Positions 58,957-64,000 of a DNA stretch of 64,000 nt are shown here, piece by piece (the stretch's first letter is position 1; the number at the start of each line of letters is the position of its first letter). Origin of the DNA: Roseovarius lutimaris. GTDB lineage: Bacteria > Pseudomonadota > Alphaproteobacteria > Rhodobacterales > Rhodobacteraceae. The DNA lies in assembly GCF_900115165.1 (NCBI RefSeq), contig NZ_FOVP01000015.1, forward strand, positions 1 to 64,000, read 5' to 3'. The notes beneath the pieces are model-generated. The model was not told where the DNA came from. It made no database searches and worked only from the letters and a program-made list of their open reading frames with translations. Both the position numbers and the translations under genes were made by a program.

Positions 58957-60132
58957 ATGGCGCAGGCACGGCCCCTTCGGATCGCCTATTTATGCGATCA
59001 AAGCCCTGAGGACCGCCAAAGCTATTCCGGCGGCAATGCCCGGCTTCTGGCGGCGTTGCGCGATCATGTCGGCGAGGTCAGCGTGCTTGGCACTGGCTGG
59101 CACGCGGCACAGCCCGTCCGACGGGCGATCGAAGGCCTGCCCGACCCTGTAGCGATCCGCGCCCGCTGGCGCGCGCATCTTGCCCTTGGGCGGGTGATCG
59201 CGCGCGGTGTGGCCAATGACTTGCGACAGGGACAGTATGACGTTCTGTTCTGCGCCTATAGCTTTCAGTCGCTGCACAGGTTGCGCCTGCCCTACCCGAT
59301 GATCACGGCCTATACCTCTGATGCGACACCGACGGTCTACAAACGCTCCGAGGTGGGGGCGGCCTTTGGATCATTCCTCAAGGTGTCGCGCCTTGTTGAT
59401 CCGCTGATCCAGCGGACCGAACGACAGGTGTTTCAGGCAACCGACCTTTTGTTCTGGCCGAGTGAATGGCTCAAGTCAGAGGCCGATGCGCTTTACGGCC
59501 TTGATCCGGCAAAGTCGCTGGTCGTGCCCTGGGGGGCCAATATCGCCGACCCAGGCACGGCAGCGGCACCGCCAAAATTGGCGCCCGGCGCGCCTCTGCA
59601 CCTTTTGGTTCTGGGGCGCGACTGGTTTGCCAAGGGCGGCCCGGTGGCGTTTGAAACCATGCAACGGTTGCGCGCCCTGGGCCATGATGCGCGGCTCACG
59701 GTGATCGGCTGTACCCCGCCCGCGTTTCACCGCAATGCCCACGTCACCGTGCATCCGCATCTGGACAAATCCAGACCCGACGAGCGTGCGACGCTCGACG
59801 CCTGTCTCAAATCGGCACATTTCATGGTGATGGCATCGTTTGAATCCTACGGCTTCGCCTTTTGCGAGGCTTCGGCGCATGGGCTTCCGTCGCTTTGTCT
59901 GAATGTCGGCGGGGTGCCGGTGCGCGACGGCGTGAACGGTCATGCCATCGCCGCCGAGGGCGACACTGTGGCGGCCTTCACGACGCTGATCACCGGCTAT
60001 CTGCAAGACCCTGCCACCTATGGCGCGTTGCGCGCCACGACCCGGCAGGAATACGAGACGCGGCTGAACTGGCGCGCCTGGGGAAGCATGGTGCACGAGC
60101 GGCTGTTGGCGGCGCGCACCGGGGTAAGGTGA
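58957..60132 (+). CDS. GT4-family glycosyltransferase
   Basis: A 391-residue GT-B enzyme with LRIAYLCDQSPEDRQSYSGGNARLLAAL, YTSDATPTVYKRSEVG, LVLGRDWFAKGGPVAFETMQRL and ASFESYGFAFCEASAHGLPSLCLNVGGVP (EX7E). The start ATG 58957 follows AAGGA; the longer frame to 58723 looks non-coding. It ends 12 bases before the convergent sugar-phosphate transferase gene. Substrates are unknown. Confidence 0.87.
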   Translation: MAQARPLRIAYLCDQSPEDRQSYSGGNARLLAALRDHVGEVSVLGTGWHAAQPVRRAIEGLPDPVAIRARWRAHLALGRVIARGVANDLRQGQYDVLFCAYSFQSLHRLRLPYPMITAYTSDATPTVYKRSEVGAAFGSFLKVSRLVDPLIQRTERQVFQATDLLFWPSEWLKSEADALYGLDPAKSLVVPWGANIADPGTAAAPPKLAPGAPLHLLVLGRDWFAKGGPVAFETMQRLRALGHDARLTVIGCTPPAFHRNAHVTVHPHLDKSRPDERATLDACLKSAHFMVMASFESYGFAFCEASAHGLPSLCLNVGGVPVRDGVNGHAIAAEGDTVAAFTTLITGYLQDPATYGALRATTRQEYETRLNWRAWGSMVHERLLAARTGVR

Positions 60133-60144
60133 TCTTTCAGACGA

Positions 60145-60834
60145 TCAACAGCCGGTGCCGCAAAGCACCACGCGGAAGGTGCGCATCATCACCATCAGAT
60201 CAGTCACCAGCGACAGTTCCTTGAAATAGCTGTTGTCGAATTCGGCGCGCTCGGCAAAGCTGCTTTCGTTGCGCACCGAGATTTGCCAGAAACCGGTAAT
60301 GCCCGGACGCATGGCATAATAAGCAAGGCCCGGATACATCCCGCGCTGTGACGGCATCATCGGACGAGGGCCGACAATCGACATATCCCCCTTGAGCACG
60401 TTGAAAAGCTGCGGCAGCTCGTCCAGCGAAGTCTTGCGGATGATCCGCCCGATGGTGGTGATCCGGGGGTCATGGCGCAGCTTCTGATGCTCGTCCCATT
60501 CACGGCGGTGCTCGGGGTTCGCATTCAGATAGGTTTCAAGCTGTGCCTCGGCATCGGCGACCATGCTGCGCAATTTCCACATGCGGAAATTTTTGCCATT
60601 CCGACCAACGCGGTTTTGCGTAAAGAAGGGCGACTTCCCGTCCAGGGCGACCAGTGCCGCTACCACCGCAACAACGGCTGCAACCGGCAAGGCCACTGCA
60701 AGGACGATCAAAATGTCCATGAGCCGCTTGAAAAAGCCGGTGTAAACCTGTGGCCGGTCAACCAGAACGGCAGGGTTTTGAATAAAATCTTTAGTATTCA
60801 GGCGTGGTTCTGCCCGAAGCATTCTAAAAGTCAT
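60145..60834 (-). CDS. Initiating undecaprenyl-phosphate sugar-phosphate transferase
   Basis: A 229-residue bacterial sugar transferase of the ExoY/WcaJ-like group. It has one N-terminal membrane helix (RLMDILIVLAVALPVAAVVAVVAALVAL) and the core signature (PFFTQNRVGRNGKNFRMWKLRSM; RKTSLDELPQLFNVLKGDMSIVGPRP). It transfers the first sugar-1-phosphate to the lipid carrier, so it starts the polysaccharide. The start ATG 60834 follows GGGGAG. A longer frame to 60930 is rejected. Its upstream region holds repeats that may control it. Confidence 0.9.
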   Translation of the reverse strand: MTFRMLRAEPRLNTKDFIQNPAVLVDRPQVYTGFFKRLMDILIVLAVALPVAAVVAVVAALVALDGKSPFFTQNRVGRNGKNFRMWKLRSMVADAEAQLETYLNANPEHRREWDEHQKLRHDPRITTIGRIIRKTSLDELPQLFNVLKGDMSIVGPRPMMPSQRGMYPGLAYYAMRPGITGFWQISVRNESSFAERAEFDNSYFKELSLVTDLMVMMRTFRVVLCGTGC

Positions 60835-60946
60835 ACTTGGCACTCCCCAATAGTACACGATCCACAAACTCATAACCGTCACGCTTACGAGCACCCCTTG
60901 CACCCGTTGACGGCCGGACAGCCCGGCCAACGCTTTCCAAATACGG

Positions 60947-60982
60947 CCGAATTACGGCGCAAACTGCACCGAATTACGACGC
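60947..60982. promoter_or_regulatory. Direct-repeat element upstream of the initiating transferase
   Basis: Two copies of a 14-base word, CCGAATTACGGCGC (60947-60960) and CCGAATTACGACGC (60969-60982), differ at one base and start 22 bases apart, two turns of the helix. They lie 113-148 bases upstream of the sugar transferase start and could bind a regulator in tandem. Confidence 0.45.
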
Positions 60983-60984
60983 CC

Positions 60985-61002
60985 CGGATTGCACGCAATC
61001 CG
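60985..61002. promoter_or_regulatory. Perfect 18-base palindrome next to the direct repeats
   Basis: Arms CGGATTGC (60985-60992) and GCAATCCG (60995-61002) surround a two-base centre. It directly follows the direct repeats and may be a second operator or a hairpin in the leader RNA. Confidence 0.45.
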
Positions 61003-61678
61003 ACCGTAGTGCATATGACATCAAGTTTACTCGGCAGCCTTCTCGGCAGATAAACAGATGCCCCCACATCTATCTCGCCGGGAAATTATTCAGCTTTTAA
61101 GCTAACTTATCAAAGATCGCCTATAATGGCACAGCAAGTCAAGAACACTGAAAAAACACAACTTTAACGATAGTTACGTCGAAATGAGTTGACAGATTGG
61201 CCATTAGCCACCCCCGCCAACGCCTCAATTTCGCCCTGTTCGTGACCCTTCGATTTCCCATGCGTCGATCTAATTTTCGCCGCATTTCGGCCTCAAACAC
61301 AACGAGATACTGTTGCCGCAGCTGCGCCGCTCAACCATGGTCACGCCCGCAATTATCGCCATATTAGAAACAGTGAATGTGTAAGCCGAGCATTACCTCT
61401 TGTAAAAGGGGAAAATACGGTCGGTGGTCCCATAAACTTCGGCGAAACAGGGAATTACTGTCGCCGATTGGGAAACGGGCATTGAGGCTAAGGTCAGCCT
61501 TCGCAAAGCAAAAATACACCCGCAACAGCCCGCCGCATCGGCGCCACATTTCCGACACGTTTAAAGAGAGCGTCGAAAACGCTCAAAAACGCGGGCGTCT
61601 GACGCCGTTGCGGAATTCGCCCCGAATCACCCCGTTCAAACAGGGTCGCCACCCGGGATCGAGGGCTGTAGCACAGCT

Positions 61679-61711
61679 AAAAACGCCGCCCGGGGGTCTC
61701 CCGGACGGCGC
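61679..61711 (-). terminator. Rho-independent terminator of ilvE
   Basis: On the minus strand a GC-rich stem with 11-base arms and one mismatch (61685-61695 and 61701-61711), with a five-base loop, is followed by a run of T (A at 61679-61684 on the plus strand). It lies just after the ilvE stop. Confidence 0.75.
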
Positions 61712-61737
61712 GTGAGCCTTGAGTTTGAAAAGCCGCG

Positions 61738-62607
61738 TCAGGCGCGCACAAGCGCCTCATAGCCCTCAGACACCTCGCGGGTCAGGGCGCCCACCTCGAA
61801 GGTATAATCGCCGATCTGACCCACCGGGGTGACCTCGGCGGCAGAGCCGGTCAGGAAACACTGTTCAAAGCCTTCAAGCTCTTCCGGCATGATGTGGCGC
61901 TCGTGGACCTTAATCTGACGGTCGCGCAGCATGCCGATCACCGTCTGGCGGGTCAGACCGTTCAGGATCGAATCCGCCAGCGGCGTGTGGATCTCGCCAT
62001 CCTTGACAAAGAAGATATTGGCGCCGGTCGCCTCGGCCACGTAACCGCGATAATCCAGGAACATGGCATCCGAACAGCCTTTGGCCTCGGCCGCGTGCTT
62101 GGACATGGTGCAGATCATGTAAAGACCGGCCGCCTTGGCCGCCACCGGGATGGTTTCGGGGCTGGGGCGTTTCCACTTGGCGATATCAAGCTTGGCCCCC
62201 TTCATCTTGGCGTCGCCATAATAATTGCCCCATTCCCAGGCGGTCACCGCCATGCGGATCGGGTTGCGCGATGCGGCGACACCCATATCCTCGCCCGCGC
62301 CGCGAAACGCGACCACGCGCAGATAGGCATTGGTCAGGTTGTTGGCATCCAGCACCTCGCGCTTGGCGGCTTCGATCTGATCCACGGTATAAGGGATCGC
62401 CATATCCATAAGCTCGCCCGACTTCAAAAGCCGCGCCGAATGTTCACGGCTCTTGAACACCTTGCCATCATAACAGCGCTCGCCCTCGAAAACCGAACTG
62501 GCATAGTGCAGCGCATGGGTCAGAATATGGACATTGGCATCACGCCAATCGACAAGGCCCCCATCCATCCAGATCTTTCCGTCGCGATCATCATAGCCAG
62601 ACATCAT
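61738..62607 (-). CDS. ilvE: Branched-chain amino acid aminotransferase
   Basis: A 289-residue class IV PLP aminotransferase that makes Leu, Ile and Val from their 2-oxo acids. It has the start MSGYDDRDGKIWMDG after two ATG codons (62607, 62604) and an AAAGGAG site, the AAKAAGLY segment with the likely PLP lysine, and the C-terminal CFLTGSAAEVTPV segment. It carries its own terminator. It is divergent from the petP-like gene, an arrangement seen in Rhodobacteraceae. Confidence 0.95.
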   Translation of the reverse strand: MMSGYDDRDGKIWMDGGLVDWRDANVHILTHALHYASSVFEGERCYDGKVFKSREHSARLLKSGELMDMAIPYTVDQIEAAKREVLDANNLTNAYLRVVAFRGAGEDMGVAASRNPIRMAVTAWEWGNYYGDAKMKGAKLDIAKWKRPSPETIPVAAKAAGLYMICTMSKHAAEAKGCSDAMFLDYRGYVAEATGANIFFVKDGEIHTPLADSILNGLTRQTVIGMLRDRQIKVHERHIMPEELEGFEQCFLTGSAAEVTPVGQIGDYTFEVGALTREVSEGYEALVRA

Positions 62608-62697
62608 ACGTCTCCTTTTGGCATTCTTTGCATTTGTTGCGCAATTTATGGCCGTTGCGGACATTAAATTGCGTTAAAACTGAGATTCGCTACCAGT

Positions 62698-62715
62698 TTG
62701 ACCTTGGAATGTCAA
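62698..62715. promoter_or_regulatory. Short dyad upstream of the MarR-type gene
   Basis: TTGAC (62698-62702) and GTCAA (62711-62715) form a five-base dyad with an 8-base spacer in the ilvE-petP intergenic region. It could be a MarR-type autoregulatory site, but the match is short. Confidence 0.3.
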
Positions 62716-62770
62716 CAAAGCTGACTTAATATGAAACATATCGCGTGAGTATTGTGAACGGAGACTGGTC

Positions 62771-63268
62771 ATGGCCGAATTTCAGGGTGGCGAAAACCTT
62801 TTGTTTCTGACCGATGAACAGCTGCGCCAAGGGATCGAGGCAATGTTCTTTGCCTACCGCGGCTTTACCGCCGATCCTGATCGCATTCTGGCCACCATGG
62901 CCTATGGTCGCGCGCATCACCGGGCGGTCCACTTTATTTCGCGCAGTCCGGGGACGACGGTGAACAATCTGCTGAATATTTTGGGTGTGACCAAACAATC
63001 GCTGAACCGGGTGCTGCGCACGCTGGTCGAGGACGGCCTGGTCGACAGCCGCGTGGGCAAGGCCGACAAGCGCGAACGCCATCTGTTTCTGACCGATGCG
63101 GGCGAGGCGCTGGAGCGCAAGCTCTCGGATGCCCAACGCGCCCGGATGCGCGCGGCATACCGCGCCGCGGGCCCCGAGGCGGTCGCGGGCTTTCGTCAGG
63201 TGCTGGAAGCGATGATGGAGCCGGAGTTGCGCCGCCGATATTATGGCATCAGGGAGAATGAGGTATGA
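62771..63268 (+). CDS. petP: MarR-family regulator, PetP-like
   Basis: A 165-residue winged-helix regulator with the DNA-recognition segment SPGTTVNNLLNILGVTKQSLNRVLRTLVEDGLV and wing VGKADKRERHLFLTDAG. The gene overlaps an OmpR-type regulator by ATGA and lies next to ilvE. In Rhodobacter capsulatus the pair petP-petR controls cytochrome bc1 expression, so the name is assigned by order and family. GGAGA lies just upstream of ATG 62771. Confidence 0.82.
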   Translation: MAEFQGGENLLFLTDEQLRQGIEAMFFAYRGFTADPDRILATMAYGRAHHRAVHFISRSPGTTVNNLLNILGVTKQSLNRVLRTLVEDGLVDSRVGKADKRERHLFLTDAGEALERKLSDAQRARMRAAYRAAGPEAVAGFRQVLEAMMEPELRRRYYGIRENEV

Positions 63269-63966
63269 GTGATCCAGCCCCGCATCTGCTGATTGTCGAT
63301 GACGACGAACGTATTCGCGGCCTGCTGCGAAAGTATCTGATGCGGCACGGGTTTCTTGTCTCTGTCGCGCGCGATGCGGGCCATGCGCGGCGGGTTCTTG
63401 GCGGTCTTGATTTCGATCTGATCGTGCTGGATGTGATGATGCCCGGCGAAACCGGGATCGACCTCACGCGCGCGTTGCGCGAGACCCACAGCACACCGAT
63501 CCTTCTGCTGACGGCGCGCGGGGAAACCCCGGATCGCATCGAGGGGCTGGAGGCGGGGGCCGACGATTACCTCTCGAAACCGTTCGAACCAAAAGAGCTT
63601 TTGCTTCGGATCAATGCGATCCTGCGGCGGGTGCCCGAACCAGAGCCCGAGACCACGACCCTCAAGGTCGTGCAAATGGGCGCCGTGCGCTATGACATCG
63701 AACGCGCCGAGCTTAGCCGCGGCGGCACGCCGATCCGGCTGACCGCGACCGAGGTTCAGCTGATGCGCATCTTTGCCGAGAACCTGCGCCAGCCGGTGAC
63801 GCGCACCAAGCTTGTCGAGGATCTGGGGCGCGATGGCGGCCAGGCACAGGAACGTGCCGTTGACGTGCAGATCACCCGCCTGCGCCGCAAGATTGAATCC
63901 GACCCCAAACAGCCGCGCTATCTTCAGACCGTGCGCGGCGAGGGCTATATGCTGTCGCCCGACTAG
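63265..63966 (+). CDS. petR: OmpR-family response regulator, PetR-like
   Basis: A 233-residue two-domain regulator. The receiver domain has the acidic pair Asp12-Asp13, phospho-acceptor Asp56 (DLIVLDVMMP) and Lys near residue 108 (YLSKPF). The C-terminal winged helix is of OmpR type (ERAVDVQITRLRRKIESDP). It starts inside the petP stop. No histidine kinase gene follows within the window, which agrees with PetR being reported without an adjacent cognate kinase in its relatives. Confidence 0.87.
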   Translation: MSDPAPHLLIVDDDERIRGLLRKYLMRHGFLVSVARDAGHARRVLGGLDFDLIVLDVMMPGETGIDLTRALRETHSTPILLLTARGETPDRIEGLEAGADDYLSKPFEPKELLLRINAILRRVPEPEPETTTLKVVQMGAVRYDIERAELSRGGTPIRLTATEVQLMRIFAENLRQPVTRTKLVEDLGRDGGQAQERAVDVQITRLRRKIESDPKQPRYLQTVRGEGYMLSPD

Positions 63967-64000
63967 CAACTGTGTCTATTCGCCGGGCTGAACCTGCCAG

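Larger units (their letters stand above)
60835..61678. other. Long non-coding region upstream of the initiating transferase
   Basis: About 840 bases without a convincing gene, visibly more AT-rich than the rest. It contains the operator-like repeats annotated separately. Short open frames in it (for example 61377-61715, plus) do not resemble any protein. It could hold the promoter of the sugar transferase, a small RNA, or an old gene remnant. Confidence 0.4.

Noticed and set aside
61189..61194. TTGACA box on the plus strand as a promoter
   Set aside because: No suitable -10 box follows at 16-18 bases, and no gene starts downstream on that strand.
61377..61715. 112-codon open frame in the long intergenic region
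   Set aside because: No ribosome site, no family resemblance, basic and low-complexity composition, and it runs through the ilvE terminator.

Overview
The window reads as a high-GC alphaproteobacterial chromosome, most likely Rhodobacteraceae (Roseobacter/Rhodobacter group). Markers are the set DUF3576 protein/leuS/lptE/holA, a DUF2125 protein, PmbA next to a CysQ-like phosphatase, and ilvE beside a PetP/PetR-type regulator pair. The organism is inferred from protein families and gene order only.

Layout. 1-3652 is the str ribosomal operon on the minus strand (rpsL, rpsG, fusA, 5' part of tuf). 3995-21893 is mostly housekeeping: a rhamnosyltransferase-like enzyme, EamA transporter, CysQ-like phosphatase, PmbA/TldE, DUF2125 protein, SDR plus crotonase, an HNH protein with no normal start codon, MscS channel, flavoprotein, GST, the holA/lptE/leuS operon, YggS and an L,D-transpeptidase. 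A GT4 glycosyltransferase sits between leuS and the DUF3576 lipoprotein gene. 22081-60834 is one large extracellular-polysaccharide locus of about 39 kb. 61738-63966 is ilvE and the petP-petR pair.

The polysaccharide locus has nearly everything for a Wzx/Wzy pathway: initiating sugar-phosphate transferase (60145-60834), eight further glycosyltransferases, Wzx-type flippase (27242-28609), Wzy/ligase-type polymerase (57308-58702), Wzz-type co-polymerase (41606-42898), CpsD-like P-loop protein (42892-44007), acyltransferase, sugar dehydrogenases and epimerases, a GMC oxidoreductase and a secreted RTX protein. No Wza-type outer-membrane exporter or nucleotide-sugar biosynthesis operon was seen in the window.

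The most unusual part is an operon inside this locus: flippase, type I PKS (KS-AT-KR-DH-ACP-TE), GT2 glycosyltransferase, an NRPS-like protein, and a Sfp/EntD-type phosphopantetheinyl transferase that could activate both carrier domains. The NRPS has a formyltransferase domain, a degenerate half condensation domain, an adenylation domain interrupted by a luciferase-like monooxygenase, and a PCP. Its adenylation pocket reads as glycine-like and the monooxygenase lies just after core motif A4, as in myxothiazol MtaG. The gene order suggests a polyketide/N-formyl-glycine-derived lipid or amide that is glycosylated or attached to the exported polysaccharide. That link is inference.
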